From Synechococcus sp. HK01-R (GTDB lineage Bacteria > Cyanobacteriota > Cyanobacteriia > PCC-6307 > Cyanobiaceae): a stretch of 64,000 bases of DNA. Positions 33,980 to 43,681 of this stretch are shown piece after piece. Below the pieces are notes generated by a model. The model was not told the DNA's origin. It did no database searches and worked only from the letters and a program-made list of their open reading frames with translations. Numbering within the stretch: position 1 is the first letter of the stretch; every line of letters starts with the position of its first letter. The translations under genes and the position numbers were made by a program. The stretch is taken from contig NZ_CP059059.1 in assembly GCF_014217855.1 (NCBI RefSeq), positions 248,001 to 312,000 on the forward strand, in the 5' to 3' direction.

Positions 33980-35323
33980 ATGCCCATCGGCAAAGTGCTG
34001 ATCGCCAACCGCGGCGAGATTGCCCTCCGGATCCTCCGGAGCTGCAGGGAGCTTGGAATCGCCACCGTGGCTGTGTACAGCACGGTCGACCGGAACGCCC
34101 TGCACGTGCAACTCGCCGACGAAGCGGTTTGTGTCGGTGAGGCGGCCAGCAGCAAGAGCTACCTCAATATTCCGAACATCATTGCGGCGGCCACATCGCG
34201 GGGGGTCGACGCCATCCACCCTGGCTACGGCTTCCTAGCGGAGAACGATCGGTTCGCTGAGATCTGCAGGGATCACGGCATCACTTTTGTGGGCCCCTCC
34301 CCCCATGCGATCCGTTCCATGGGTGACAAGTCCACGGCAAAAACCACGATGCAGCGCGTCGGGGTGCCCACGGTGCCAGGCAGCGAGGGCCTGCTGTCGA
34401 CCCCAGAGGAAGCCGCCGAACTGGCAGCGGACATGGGCTACCCAGTGATGATCAAAGCCACCGCCGGCGGTGGTGGTCGCGGCATGCGCCTGGTAATGGA
34501 TGCCGAGCAGCTGCCTGGACTTTTCAAAGCGGCCCAAGGGGAGGCAGAGGCGGCCTTCGGCAATCCGGGCCTGTACATGGAGAAATTCATCGACCGGCCC
34601 CGGCACGTGGAGGTGCAGGTCCTCGCTGATCGTCACGGCAACGTGGTGCATCTAGGGGAACGGGACTGCTCCATCCAGCGGCGTCATCAGAAGCTGCTAG
34701 AGGAGGCCCCGAGCCCGGCCCTGGATCCCGATCTACGCCGACGCATGGGCGAAGCGGCGGTGGCGGCAGCCCGCAGCATCAACTACGAGGGCGCAGGAAC
34801 CGTGGAATTCCTGCTCGACCGCAGTGGTGGCTTCTATTTCATGGAGATGAACACCCGCATTCAGGTGGAGCACCCCGTCACAGAAATGGTGACTGGCATC
34901 GACCTGATCGCGGAGCAGCTGCGCATCGCCGGCGGTGAGCCAATCAGCGTGCGTCAGGAAGAGGTTCAGCTGCGCGGCCACGCGATCGAGTGCCGGATCA
35001 ATGCTGAGGACGCCAACCACAATTTCCGCCCGGCTCCCGGACGCATCACGGGCTGGCTCCCACCGGGCGGGCCAGGCATTCGTGTCGACAGCCACGTCTA
35101 CACCGGCTACGACATCCCCCCCTTCTACGACTCTCTGATCGGCAAGTTGATCATCTGGGCCCCTGATCGGGAGAGCGCACTCAAGCGCATGCGACGGGCG
35201 CTCAACGAATGTGCCGTGACGGGGATCCCCACGACTGTTGATTTTCATCTGCGCCTCCTTGACCGTCCGGAATTCCAGCGCGGAGACGTGCACACCAAAT
35301 TCGTCGAACAGGACATGCTCTGA
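33980..35323 (+). CDS. accC: Biotin carboxylase subunit of acetyl-CoA carboxylase
   Basis: A 447-residue ATP-grasp enzyme that carboxylates biotin on AccB, the first step of fatty acid synthesis. It opens [20 protein letters not shown]. Further motifs are [11 protein letters not shown], the glycine-rich ATP lid [27 protein letters not shown], the catalytic Glu region [19 protein letters not shown], and [12 protein letters not shown]. It is full length for AccC. It stands apart from accB, accA and accD, as in many cyanobacteria, and converges on the YggT gene with 16 bases between the ends. Confidence 0.96.
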   Translation: MPIGKVLIANRGEIALRILRSCRELGIATVAVYSTVDRNALHVQLADEAVCVGEAASSKSYLNIPNIIAAATSRGVDAIHPGYGFLAENDRFAEICRDHGITFVGPSPHAIRSMGDKSTAKTTMQRVGVPTVPGSEGLLSTPEEAAELAADMGYPVMIKATAGGGGRGMRLVMDAEQLPGLFKAAQGEAEAAFGNPGLYMEKFIDRPRHVEVQVLADRHGNVVHLGERDCSIQRRHQKLLEEAPSPALDPDLRRRMGEAAVAAARSINYEGAGTVEFLLDRSGGFYFMEMNTRIQVEHPVTEMVTGIDLIAEQLRIAGGEPISVRQEEVQLRGHAIECRINAEDANHNFRPAPGRITGWLPPGGPGIRVDSHVYTGYDIPPFYDSLIGKLIIWAPDRESALKRMRRALNECAVTGIPTTVDFHLRLLDRPEFQRGDVHTKFVEQDML

Positions 35324-35339
35324 GCCCTGGACTCACCGT

Positions 35340-35672
35340 TCAGGCAGTGGCTGCCGCTGCATGGAGCATCACCTGGGAGAGCAGGCCCTGCTGACCCACA
35401 AGCAGCTCACGCAGAAGACTGAGCAGGCCCACCCAAATCACAGGGGTCACATCCACACCGCCGATCGGTGCCACAAGCCGCCGAGTCGCTGACAGCAAAG
35501 GTTCAGTGGGCCAAGCCACCAGAGGCCACATCCCGGCCTTCAAATCGATCTGCGGATACCAGGTGAGCACGATCCGCACCAGGAACATCAGGGTCCAAAC
35601 AGCCAGCAGGACCCCCAGCACCAGATGGACGGCAGGCAGCATGGCGAGGGGGAGCGGCGTCACAAAGCTCAA
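35340..35672 (-). CDS. YggT/Ycf19-family membrane protein
   Basis: A 110-residue protein with two hydrophobic helices: about 12-33 (LPAVHLVLGVLLAVWTLMFL) and about 75-95 (DVTPVIWVGLLSLLRELLVG). The family signature between them is RIVLTWYPQID, followed by WPTEPLLSATRRLVAPIGGV. YggT proteins (CCB3/Ycf19 in plastids) are implicated in cytochrome b6 haem attachment, thylakoid or division-related functions; which applies cannot be told here. Starts at residues 1 and 11 are both possible. Confidence 0.85.
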   Translation of the reverse strand: MSFVTPLPLAMLPAVHLVLGVLLAVWTLMFLVRIVLTWYPQIDLKAGMWPLVAWPTEPLLSATRRLVAPIGGVDVTPVIWVGLLSLLRELLVGQQGLLSQVMLHAAAATA

Positions 35673-35750
35673 AGCATCCGGCCGCCCATCGTAGAAAGCG
35701 ACCTGTGATCCTTAGGATCCTCAGAGCAAGGCCATCGCGTCCGCTCCGAC

Positions 35751-35873
35751 ATGACCCCCTCCCTCGCCAACTTTCTGAGCAGCCTCGTGTGGGGCACCGT
35801 GATCGTGGTCATCCCTGCCAGCATTGGCCTCTTTCTTCTGAGCCAGACCGATCAGGTCGACCGCAAGCTCTGA
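35751..35873 (+). CDS. psbX: Photosystem II protein PsbX
   Basis: A 40-residue single-span subunit: MTPSLANFLSSLVWGTVIVV, then IPASIGLFLLSQTDQVDRKL. One transmembrane helix (about 9-30) and the C-terminal polar SQTDQVDR end are typical of PsbX, which sits near cytochrome b559 and the QB site. It is followed after about 80 bases by ycf66, a pairing common in picocyanobacteria. Confidence 0.9.
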   Translation: MTPSLANFLSSLVWGTVIVVIPASIGLFLLSQTDQVDRKL

Positions 35874-35954
35874 TCCCCCCTGACGCAGTTCGTAGACTGG
35901 ATTGAATTCGGCTGGTCTTCAGCCTGAAGCCAGCCGTCGCCAGGGGGCCAATCA

Positions 35955-36926
35955 GTGGTTAATGCCAGTCTCAACTGGGCCAGCATTGTCGGCATCGTGC
36001 TGGCTGTGGGTGGTGCGCTTCTTTATTTCATGCGCTCCTTCAAACCTGCGCTTGCGCGGGACTACGACGTCTTCTTCGCAGCGATCGGGCTGCTATGCGG
36101 CGGCATTCTCTTCTTCCAGGGCTGGCGACTGGATCCGATCCTGCAATTCGGTCAGTTTCTCCTGGCTGCTACAACCGTCTTTTTTGCCTACGAAAGCGTT
36201 CGTCTCCGCGGTGTTTCAACAGAACAGGCCAGGAGATCGGCTTACTTCGACGACGAGCCTGCTCCGTCCCGCGGCCCAGCCGGTGGTCTCCGCGGTGACT
36301 TTGATCCGGGCTACGACCGGTTTGATGAGCCCCAACCGCTGAGACGACGGTTCCGCGGTTCCGAGCCAGACGGCATGGATGACGACGGCGCTGAACGTGA
36401 TTTCTACAGACCCCGTCGCCCATCCCGTGCTGCCATCCCGGAACAAGCAGCCAGCCGTCGCCGCGGCCGGGATGAAGCTGACGGCGGCTGGTCCGAAGAC
36501 TCCGAGCGCGAGCGGCGCATGGCCAGGTTTGGACGCCGCGATGATGACGACGCCCCCTCACGCTCCAGCTTTGGGGAGCGCCGCAGCCAACGCCAGGACC
36601 AACGACGGGGGAGCAGGCCCAGTGCAGCCAGTCCCCGTGACGGATCTCCAGCCGCAGGCCGCATGAGAGCAGCCCCAGAGGAGGCTTCTTTCAGCAAGGC
36701 TGACAATGCCAGCCCCGCTCGGCGTCCCGGTTCCCTGGGTGAGTCCCGCAACCAGGCCGCCACAGGCTCGAATCGCTTTGATTCAGCCCCATCAACCTCC
36801 CCTCGGACAGGAACGGCTCGGCCTAACCCAACATCCACCTCTCCAGCCGCCAACCCACCATCCGCTGAGCGGCCCACCCCCCGCAGTTCCCGTCCGCGGG
36901 ACAACAGCTCCCGTTTCGACGACTGA
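35955..36926 (+). CDS. ycf66: Ycf66-family protein
   Basis: A 323-residue protein. The N-terminal Ycf66 domain (1-95) has three hydrophobic segments: NASLNWASIVGIVLAVGGAL, FFAAIGLLCGGILFFQGWRL and FGQFLLAATTVFFAYESVRL. The remaining 230 residues are hydrophilic, rich in Arg, Asp, Ser and Pro and probably disordered, with stretches such as RRRGRDEADGG. GTG start at 35955. Ycf66 is found in cyanobacteria and some plastids; its function is unknown. It follows psbX on the same strand. Confidence 0.85.
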   Translation: MVNASLNWASIVGIVLAVGGALLYFMRSFKPALARDYDVFFAAIGLLCGGILFFQGWRLDPILQFGQFLLAATTVFFAYESVRLRGVSTEQARRSAYFDDEPAPSRGPAGGLRGDFDPGYDRFDEPQPLRRRFRGSEPDGMDDDGAERDFYRPRRPSRAAIPEQAASRRRGRDEADGGWSEDSERERRMARFGRRDDDDAPSRSSFGERRSQRQDQRRGSRPSAASPRDGSPAAGRMRAAPEEASFSKADNASPARRPGSLGESRNQAATGSNRFDSAPSTSPRTGTARPNPTSTSPAANPPSAERPTPRSSRPRDNSSRFDD

Positions 36927-36968
36927 TCCCCAGGGGGATTGCCACCATTTGCTCTCCAGGTTCCCCTG

Positions 36969-37505
36969 ATGCCCAGGCTCCCCCTGATCCTGGCCATGCT
37001 GATGACTTGTCCCTGGATCAGCGCCTGTGCGCCAAGGGCCCAGCGAGCACCAGGTGGCTTCGCTGACCGTCAGCAGTTGGAGCCAGCCCTCAGCGGTGAT
37101 GGCAGCCTGCTTGCCGTCATCGTCGACCAGAACGGACGCCCGACTGTTCAGCTGCGTGATCGTCGCGGGGGTGGCCTGATTCCTCTGCGCCACCTCAATC
37201 GGCATCAGCCCCACAGCTCCCCGTCCTTGAGCTGGAATGGCCGTTATCTAGCCGTGATCACCCAACGGGGCAGCCGTCGTATGGCCCTGATCGAGGATCG
37301 ACTCACGGGCCGTGCCCATCCAATCCGCCTTCCCGGCAACCGTGATCCGATCCGCCTCAGCCTGGCTCCCGATGCCAGACGACTCGCCCTTCAGGTGGCC
37401 GATCAGGGGCGCTGGAGGGTGGAGCTTCTCGACCTCAGCGGCACTCTCGAACCCGAACGGCCAGGAGGTGAGCGGCTGAGCGATCCAGCAGGAGCGACAC
37501 CATGA
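36969..37505 (+). CDS. TolB-like beta-propeller lipoprotein (first of a pair)
   Basis: 178 residues from the ATG at 36969: signal peptide MPRLPLILAMLMTCPWISAC, with lipobox ISAC. WD40/TolB-like repeats follow, recognisable as GDGSLLAVIVDQNGRPTVQL, WNGRYLAVITQRGSRRMALI and APDARRLALQVADQGRWRVE. The propeller is short (about three blades). The stop overlaps the start of the next lipoprotein (ATGA). Genuine TolB has a full six-blade propeller plus an N-terminal domain, so this is a related but reduced protein. Inferred to face the periplasm. Confidence 0.65.
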   Translation: MPRLPLILAMLMTCPWISACAPRAQRAPGGFADRQQLEPALSGDGSLLAVIVDQNGRPTVQLRDRRGGGLIPLRHLNRHQPHSSPSLSWNGRYLAVITQRGSRRMALIEDRLTGRAHPIRLPGNRDPIRLSLAPDARRLALQVADQGRWRVELLDLSGTLEPERPGGERLSDPAGATP

Positions 37506-37987
37506 ACTGGATCAGGGCAGGCTGCTGCTGCATGGCTGGTCTGATGCTCAGCGCCTGTAGCCCGGATGGAATCCGTCCACTCTCGGATCTGAATGGCCGT
37601 CTCGCCTCCAGTGGTGAAGCCCGAAGGGATCCAAGCCTTGCTCAAGAATGGCTGGCAACCTTGAGCAGCCGGAGCGGCAGGGAGCGGATCGAGCTGATCA
37701 ACCTGCGCAGTGGTCAGCCAACTCCAACGCCAGGCCTGAATCGGGCCGATGCCCAGCCGGTGAGCATCAGCCTGAGCGGCGACGGAGAGCGCCTCGCCCT
37801 CGTGCGCCAGCGCGATGGAGAGACGGAACTGATGCTTTACCGCCGCTCGCTCGGCCTGATGCAACAACTGGAGCTCAATCCGCGAGGAGTTCCTCGCCAG
37901 GTGAGCCTGGACGGGAGAGGCAAGCTACTTGCCGTGCAGGTGAGCCGCGGCGGCCGCTGGGAGGTGGATCTCATTCCATTGCCCTGA
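37502..37987 (+). CDS. TolB-like beta-propeller lipoprotein (second of a pair)
   Basis: 161 residues starting MNWIRAGCCCMAGLMLSACS, with lipobox LSAC. Repeat-type segments follow: SGRERIELINLRSGQPTPTP, LSGDGERLALVRQRDGETEL and DGRGKLLAVQVSRGGRWEVD. It is homologous in pattern to its neighbour, which it overlaps by 4 bases, so the two probably arose by duplication and may complete one propeller together (inference). A C-terminal IPLP ends the protein directly after the last strand. Confidence 0.65.
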   Translation: MNWIRAGCCCMAGLMLSACSPDGIRPLSDLNGRLASSGEARRDPSLAQEWLATLSSRSGRERIELINLRSGQPTPTPGLNRADAQPVSISLSGDGERLALVRQRDGETELMLYRRSLGLMQQLELNPRGVPRQVSLDGRGKLLAVQVSRGGRWEVDLIPLP

Positions 37988-38062
37988 ATCCCCTGGCCCT
38001 AAAGGCAGAAGCCCTGCATCCACGGTGGGCATGCCTGGGAGCAAGGAGCTTGATGGATCAAG

Positions 38063-38278
38063 TCAGGGCACCAGACCTGCCCAACGCAGAAAGGTGTCGT
38101 GGCTGATCGCTTCCACCAGAAGCACCGCGGCGAAACCGACCATGGCGAAACGACCATTGATGCGCTCCGCATAGGCGCTCCACCCGAAGGCAGGAACATC
38201 CGAGGTGGTCGCACTGGTCTCTGGGGCCTGTCCGGGAGCGGAGTCCTTGGAGGTCTGCTCAGTGCTGCTGCTGGTCAT
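38063..38278 (-). CDS. hli: High-light-inducible protein (Hli/Scp)
   Basis: A 71-residue single-helix chlorophyll-binding protein. The core ERINGRFAMVGFAAVLLVEA matches the ExxNxRxAMxGF consensus; the Glu and Asn/Arg residues ligate chlorophyll. The Ser/Thr-rich N-terminus is hydrophilic. Hli proteins protect photosystem assembly under light stress. It is 9 bases downstream of the SbmA/YddA-type ABC gene on the same strand, so probably co-transcribed with it. Confidence 0.9.
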   Translation of the reverse strand: MTSSSTEQTSKDSAPGQAPETSATTSDVPAFGWSAYAERINGRFAMVGFAAVLLVEAISHDTFLRWAGLVP

Positions 38279-38287
38279 GCGGCCGGA

Positions 38288-40279
38288 TCAGGATTGGGAT
38301 ACGTCATAGCTGGCCGTGGGGATCAGACGCCAGTCGCCATTGCCAATCAGCTCCAGAACCGTGTCGTGGAAGCTGAGCAGAGTCGGTCGGTGCCCGACGC
38401 TGATGAAGGCCAGATCCCTGTCGATGAGCAGCTGGTAGAGGTGCTCCTCCGTCTTCACATCGAGAGCGCTGGTGGCCTCATCGAGGACGACAAAGCGCGG
38501 AGCATTGAGCAGCAGACGGCCGAAGGCCAGACGCTGCTGTTCGCCGAGGGAAAGAATTCTGGGCCAGTCCTGTTTCACATCCAGATCGGGATAGCGGCTG
38601 ACCAGCTGAGGCAGGCGCACCTGCTCAAGCACAGCCCGCAACTGGTCATCGCTGAAGCGGGCCTCATCGGTGGGATAACAGAGCTGCTCCCTCAAGGAAC
38701 CAAGCAGCATGTAGGGCTTCTGAGGAATGAACAGCAGGTCCCCTGTCGGGGGACGCTCGATCCGTCCTTGCTCGGGAGACCAGAGCCCGCTCACCATGCG
38801 CAACAGGGAGGTTTTACCGCAGCCGGAGGGCCCCACCACAAGAAGCTTGTCGGTGTCACCAACACTGAGGGTGAGGTCGCGGATGATCGGGGTCCGAGCG
38901 CCAGGGGGAACCAGATCGGCATGGTCCACCAAGATCGAATCGCGGTCGCGCACGGTGGCGCCGGTTGCATCCGGAGCCTGCTGACTGACCTGCTCCACTT
39001 TGGATTGAAAGCCCTCAAGACGAGTAATACCCGCTGTGAATTGGGCCAGCTCTTCAATCTGATTGACCACGAAAAATAACGAGGACTCGACCATGCCAAA
39101 AGCAAAGTTGGCCTGAATGAATCCGCCGTAGTCGATCTCGCCAGCGAAGTAGGGCGCCGCCATCACCAAATACGGGAAGAAATTACTGGCATAACCAATC
39201 GACCGCCTCATCACGTCAATGACCACCCGCCAGATGATCAACAGATTGAAATTGCGCACCACAGAACCGAGTCTGCGCTGGGTCTCTTCCTGCTCAGGCT
39301 TCTCGCCTGCATAAAAGGCAATCGACTCGGCGTTGTCGCGAACATGCACCAGGCCATAGCGAAAATCGGCCTCATAGCGAAGTTGATCAAAATTGATCCT
39401 GACCAACTTGCGACCGGCCACAATCAGCACAGTCGTTGCAAAGGCGGCGTAGGCAAACAGCGAGAAGGTCAGTGTTGTGCTGATGCTCCAGAGGATCAAG
39501 ATATTCAGCGAGAAGGTCAGCAGCGCATCAAAAATCCCAAGCGTGAACTGAAGACTCTGAGCCGTGAATGCGCGTGTATCATCAGTGATCCGCTGATCGG
39601 GGTTATCAACATCAGTGGCCTGCTCATCATTTGGATTAAGAACGTAGTAAGCCCGATTGCTCATGTAGTCTGCAATCAGGCTGCGCGACAGCCAGTCGCG
39701 CCAGATAATGCCTAGCTTCAGGGTAAAGAAGATCTGCGAAACCCTGATCGGCAATGCCACCACAAAACAGCTGGCATAAATAATCAGAATCCGGTAAAAG
39801 CCTTCCTGTTGCTTAGCAACCAGGGCATTGGTGAGATCGCGGGCAATGAAGCTGATTCCGGCATTGATGCCGTTCACTGCCAGCAGCATCAACACGATCA
39901 CTGCGAGCAGCAGCCAGTGCAACCAGCGACGGTTGCGCAACTGCTGGCGCATGGCCAGGAAGCTGGCGGCCCCGATCAGGAACAGCGTCGCGAAGCCCCA
40001 CCCCCACCAGCCGCTCCAGATCGTGGTGAGGGTGCTGAGCACACCTCCGAAATATTTCTCGGTGATCAGAGGCTGCAGCTTCGCCAGCAGCTGCATCAGC
40101 CCCGTTAGCAACAGCAGCACCACGCCGCCGACACAGAACAGCAGCGAGATCAGCAGCCAGACGAACTGCCAGCCGCTGGCCTGATCCAAAGGGAGGAAAA
40201 ACGGCTGCGCGAGGTGGCGCAGCTTGGCGAGCTGACGGCGCAGGGCCTCGAAAGGAACCTTGCTGGGGAGAGTTGTCAT
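38288..40279 (-). CDS. SbmA/YddA-type ABC transporter (fused permease and ATPase)
   Basis: About 663 residues from the ATG at 40279 (MTTLPSKVPFEALRRQLAKL). Six or more membrane helices lie in the N-terminal 380 residues, including the family motif WRDWLSRSLIADYMSNRAYY and NPDQRITDD. The ATPase has Walker [15 protein letters not shown] near 495, a signature in the degenerate form ILSLGEQQRLAFGR near 600 and Walker B FVVLDEATSALD. The family includes peptide/vitamin transporters (SbmA, BacA, YddA, Rv1819c). LSLGE replacing LSGGE is normal for it. Substrate unknown. The hli gene follows directly. Confidence 0.88.
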   Translation of the reverse strand: MTTLPSKVPFEALRRQLAKLRHLAQPFFLPLDQASGWQFVWLLISLLFCVGGVVLLLLTGLMQLLAKLQPLITEKYFGGVLSTLTTIWSGWWGWGFATLFLIGAASFLAMRQQLRNRRWLHWLLLAVIVLMLLAVNGINAGISFIARDLTNALVAKQQEGFYRILIIYASCFVVALPIRVSQIFFTLKLGIIWRDWLSRSLIADYMSNRAYYVLNPNDEQATDVDNPDQRITDDTRAFTAQSLQFTLGIFDALLTFSLNILILWSISTTLTFSLFAYAAFATTVLIVAGRKLVRINFDQLRYEADFRYGLVHVRDNAESIAFYAGEKPEQEETQRRLGSVVRNFNLLIIWRVVIDVMRRSIGYASNFFPYLVMAAPYFAGEIDYGGFIQANFAFGMVESSLFFVVNQIEELAQFTAGITRLEGFQSKVEQVSQQAPDATGATVRDRDSILVDHADLVPPGARTPIIRDLTLSVGDTDKLLVVGPSGCGKTSLLRMVSGLWSPEQGRIERPPTGDLLFIPQKPYMLLGSLREQLCYPTDEARFSDDQLRAVLEQVRLPQLVSRYPDLDVKQDWPRILSLGEQQRLAFGRLLLNAPRFVVLDEATSALDVKTEEHLYQLLIDRDLAFISVGHRPTLLSFHDTVLELIGNGDWRLIPTASYDVSQS

Positions 40280-40304
40280 CGCCTGATTCTCTCGGACCCT
40301 GGAC

Positions 40305-40676
<372 letters not shown>

Positions 40677-40702
40677 CTAAACCCCTGACCCGCTTGATTG
40701 CA

Positions 40703-42265
40703 ATGCTGGCACGCTGCCTGAGTGCCTCGATCGTCGGCCTAGAGGCTCGACCGGTGGTCGTGGAGGTAGACCTAGCCCCCGGACTTCCAGGCCTCCAGCT
40801 GGTAGGGCTGCCGGATACCGCCATCCAGGAATCCCGGGAACGGGTGAGGGCAGCCCTTCGCAACAGCGGCTTTCGTGGTCCACTGGTGCGGGTGGTGGTG
40901 AACCTGGCCCCGGCGGATCTACGCAAGGAAGGACCGGCCTTTGACCTGCCGATTGCCCTCGGGCTTCTGGTGTCCAGCGGCCAGCTGGATGCACCGCTGC
41001 TGAAGGATCTCTGGTGTGCCGGTGAACTGGGCCTCGATGGAAGCCTGAGGCCCTGCCGAGGCATCCTTGCTGTGGCCCGTCTGGCCGCCGCGGCAGGAGC
41101 CCGAGCGCTGGTGGTGCCTGTGGCGAATGCCGCTGAAGCCAGCCTGGTGCCCGACCTAAGGCTGCTGGCCGCCACCTCACTCCGGGAGGTCGTGCAGACG
41201 CTCCGGGGAACCCAGCCCTGGCCATGCCTTGACGTGGCGAACGCGATCACCGCGACGGCCGACGACTCCTTTGACACGAGGGATGGAGTGATCGGACAAA
41301 CCGTGGCGCAACAGGCTCTGGCGCTGGCGGCTGCCGGTGGCCATCACCTCCTGATGGTTGGCCCTCCGGGCTGCGGCAAAACCCTGCTGGCCCGTCAGCT
41401 CCCGAGGCTGTTGCCCCCGCTCAGCCAGGGAGAAGCGCTGGAGATCACCCAGCTGCATTCGATCGCCGGCTCTCTCCCCCAACCGGCGAGCCTGGTTCAA
41501 CGCCGCCCGTTTCGATCCCCCCATCACAGTTGTTCGCCGGCAGCCCTGCTGGGGGGAGGCGCTAATCCCAGACCCGGGGAACTGAGCCTGGCCCATGGCG
41601 GCGTGCTGTTTCTTGATGAGCTGGCGGAATTTCCACGCTCCCTGCTCGACCAGTTGCGCCAACCGATCGAAGAAGGCTGCCTCTGGCTCAGTCGAGCCAA
41701 GGTCAAATGCGCCTTCCCTTGCCGGGTCACCCTGGTGGCAGCAACGAATCCCTGCCCCTGTGGTTGGTTTGGCGAGCCGGGAGGCCAATGCCGGTGCCGA
41801 GAAACGGAACGCCAGCGCTACTGGAACCGTCTGTCGGGGCCCATGCTGGATCGCCTCGATCTGCAACTCCGGTTGCACAGGCTGCCGCCGGAGCAGCTCC
41901 GCCGCAGCGTGGAGACCCCAACCCCAGAGCAGGAGCCGACACCACTGTTGTGTCCAGAACGAATCCAGCAGGCACGCCTGAGAATGATTCGGCGCAATCC
42001 CTCGGGGTGCCTGAACAGCGCTCTCAGTGCCGCAGCCCTGGGGCGAAGCGGGAGCTTGAGTGCTTCAGCTTTAGAACGATGGGAAAGGATTGTTGAGCAG
42101 CGTCAACTGAGTGCCCGCAGTGGCCTGAGGCTGCTCCGGGTTGCTCGCACCTTGGCTGACCTGGATGACCGCGAGCATGTCCTGAACACCGACCTCAGCG
42201 AAGCACTGTGCTTTCGCAGCTTCGACACCCCCCCGACCGATGGGGTGAACACACAAGGGGATTGA
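40703..42265 (+). CDS. comM: ComM/YifB-type Mg-chelatase-like AAA ATPase
   Basis: About 520 residues starting MLARCLSASIVGLEARPVVV; a TTG three codons earlier is open. The N-terminal Lon-like domain ends near 180. The AAA+ module has Walker A LMVGPPGCGKTLLARQLPRL near 219, Walker B LFLDELAEFPRSLLDQLRQP and a Cys-rich loop NPCPCGWFGEPGGQCRC. The C-terminal Mg_chelatase_C helical domain follows. ComM is a branch-migration helicase that promotes integration of incoming DNA in natural transformation; its presence is consistent with competence but not proof of it. Confidence 0.9.
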   Translation: MLARCLSASIVGLEARPVVVEVDLAPGLPGLQLVGLPDTAIQESRERVRAALRNSGFRGPLVRVVVNLAPADLRKEGPAFDLPIALGLLVSSGQLDAPLLKDLWCAGELGLDGSLRPCRGILAVARLAAAAGARALVVPVANAAEASLVPDLRLLAATSLREVVQTLRGTQPWPCLDVANAITATADDSFDTRDGVIGQTVAQQALALAAAGGHHLLMVGPPGCGKTLLARQLPRLLPPLSQGEALEITQLHSIAGSLPQPASLVQRRPFRSPHHSCSPAALLGGGANPRPGELSLAHGGVLFLDELAEFPRSLLDQLRQPIEEGCLWLSRAKVKCAFPCRVTLVAATNPCPCGWFGEPGGQCRCRETERQRYWNRLSGPMLDRLDLQLRLHRLPPEQLRRSVETPTPEQEPTPLLCPERIQQARLRMIRRNPSGCLNSALSAAALGRSGSLSASALERWERIVEQRQLSARSGLRLLRVARTLADLDDREHVLNTDLSEALCFRSFDTPPTDGVNTQGD

Positions 42266-42424
42266 AAGAGCTGGAAGCACAGCCCCAGCCCAATGGTCGT
42301 GTCAGTACCGGAACTTCACCCTTTCCGGTGCATCGCGATAGGGCTGTGGCCCAATCGGAGGTGGCTGGTGCAGCTTCTCCTCTCTGGGGTTCCCAAGTGC
42401 ATGGGAGAGGGTGTCTCCGAACCA

Positions 42425-42526
42425 ATGTCTGATGCTTTTAAACCTGAAATCCATCACCGACTCCCAGCTGATCTGCCATCAGTCTGGTGCTGGAATTCAG
42501 GGGTCGCCAACCAGTGCAAATACTGA
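42425..42526 (+). CDS. Possible 33-residue small protein
   Basis: ATG at 42425: MSDAFKPEIHHRLPADLPSV, then WCWNSGVANQCKY and TGA. It has no hydrophobic helix; two Cys and three Trp/Tyr residues lie near the end. There is no clear ribosome-binding site. It is included because it is the only protein-like frame in a long gap; conservation in relatives would decide. Confidence 0.2.
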   Translation: MSDAFKPEIHHRLPADLPSVWCWNSGVANQCKY

Positions 42527-42544
42527 TTTCTAACCAGCAAAACA

Positions 42545-42580
42545 GGCCCTGAGTGGGAAAAGCTCTTCTCTCCCAGGGCC
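42545..42580 (-). terminator. Terminator hairpin downstream of rpsU
   Basis: On the minus strand GGCCCTGGGAGA is followed, after a loop, by its near complement TCCCACTCAGGGCC and then TGTTTTG. The 7-bp outer stem is perfect and extended by an interrupted inner stem. It lies about 30 bases after the rpsU stop. Confidence 0.6.
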
Positions 42581-42611
42581 TTGGCAATGGATCAGAAGCC
42601 AGAGCTTCGGA

Positions 42612-42782
42612 TCAGCGACGACGACGACGCTGCTGAGCCTTGCGCTTGTACTTCTCGATGGGTGTCTCGTGGTGACGCAGGCGCTTGAGGTCTGCAAAGA
42701 TCCCGGCCTTGGAGACCTGACGCTTGAAGCGACGTAGGGCTGATTCGATGCCTTCGTTTTCTCCGACCGTGACCTGAGTCAT
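42612..42782 (-). CDS. rpsU: 30S ribosomal protein bS21
   Basis: 56 residues from the ATG at 42782: [20 protein letters not shown], then [20 protein letters not shown], and a basic end [13 protein letters not shown]. The length and the Arg-rich end are typical of bS21, which binds near the anti-Shine-Dalgarno region of the small subunit. The upstream extension of the frame overlaps the DUF3747 gene region and is not family-like. Confidence 0.95.
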   Translation of the reverse strand: MTQVTVGENEGIESALRRFKRQVSKAGIFADLKRLRHHETPIEKYKRKAQQRRRRR

Positions 42783-42831
42783 GCAGCAAGCAAGGTTGTC
42801 CAGCCCGTCAATGTAGCAACTCGCCCGCAGC

Positions 42832-43419
42832 TCAAGGCTGGGTCGATGCCTCACCGGCATCAGGCCAGGACTCCCGGAAGACATACAGGTGACCGAGGGT
42901 CTTCTTGCCGTACTGACGGCGCATCAGTTGCCAGCCGGGCTCCATGACCAACTGCAGAAAGTCCTGTCCCGGCCCACCGGTACGAGCGATCAACAGGGTG
43001 GGCTTAGAGGTATCACGGGTCGGCACCGCCAGCAGCTCCACGTCAGAACCGGTCTTCACCACAGACAGGCGGTAACGGGTGCCCAGGTCGTCAGCACCAA
43101 TGCGGAGGGAATAACCATTGCCATCGATGTAGCGATTGCAAATCCCGGTGAAATCAAAGGTGGCCAACAGAGGATTGACGACCGCTGGGGCGGAGCCCGA
43201 TACGGAGTAACAGGGGCGCTTGCTGCTGCGCTGCTCGTAGATGTTGAGCTGCGCTGACTCCCCTTTACCGATCGGTGCTGCCACCAGGATGAATCGGCTC
43301 TGTTCCACCGGCGCTGCCGTGAACAGAGAACCCTGCGCCCTCAGCGGGAGAGGACTGACGGCGGCCGTGATGGCGGCCGTCAGAGCGGTCACAACGGCGA
43401 GAGGCAGGAAGCGGACCAT
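42832..43419 (-). CDS. DUF3747 exported protein
   Basis: 195 residues from the ATG at 43419: signal peptide [20 protein letters not shown], cleaved near LRAQGS. The conserved DUF3747 body follows: [40 protein letters not shown] and [17 protein letters not shown]. Two Cys in that body may form a disulfide outside the cytoplasm. The family is restricted to cyanobacteria and has no known function. The upstream extension of the frame has no signal-peptide character. Confidence 0.8.
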   Translation of the reverse strand: MVRFLPLAVVTALTAAITAAVSPLPLRAQGSLFTAAPVEQSRFILVAAPIGKGESAQLNIYEQRSSKRPCYSVSGSAPAVVNPLLATFDFTGICNRYIDGNGYSLRIGADDLGTRYRLSVVKTGSDVELLAVPTRDTSKPTLLIARTGGPGQDFLQLVMEPGWQLMRRQYGKKTLGHLYVFRESWPDAGEASTQP

Positions 43420-43480
43420 CCGGTGGAGGGAAGGAACTAGTCCGGATCGTAAAAGTCGAAACGGGAAAGGGCGATCCGAT

Positions 43481-43678
43481 TCAGACCGGTTTGTTGAGAC
43501 GAATCGCGACCAGAAGGGTGACGACCGTGGCGGGTGCAGTGAGAGCCAGGATCCAGCCGGTGACGGTGCCACCAAGATCGGGATCGCCGTAGGCAAGCTC
43601 AAACACCGAACCGGTGGCGGCGATACCGAGCACGCAGGCCAGAGCCAGAAAGAGGCCGGCAAGAGGTTTCATCGGCAT
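43481..43678 (-). CDS. Small two-helix membrane protein, hypothetical
   Basis: 65 residues: MPMKPLAGLFLALACVLGIA, then a loop with GDPDLGG and a second helix GWILALTAPATVVTLLVAIR. Both helices are hydrophobic enough to span the membrane. The start is residue 1 or 3. It begins 3 bases after the end of def on the same strand and is probably co-transcribed with it. No family recognised. Confidence 0.6.
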   Translation of the reverse strand: MPMKPLAGLFLALACVLGIAATGSVFELAYGDPDLGGTVTGWILALTAPATVVTLLVAIRLNKPV

Positions 43679-43681
43679 CGC

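Larger units (their letters stand above)
42266..42611. other. Intergenic region between comM and rpsU
   Basis: About 345 bases between convergent genes. It contains the rpsU terminator hairpin (42545-42580) and, on the plus strand, a possible 33-codon frame (42425-42526) described separately. The part 42270-42420 has several short GC hairpins but nothing I can name; the Yfr1 core ACTCCTCACAC was looked for and not found. Confidence 0.4.
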
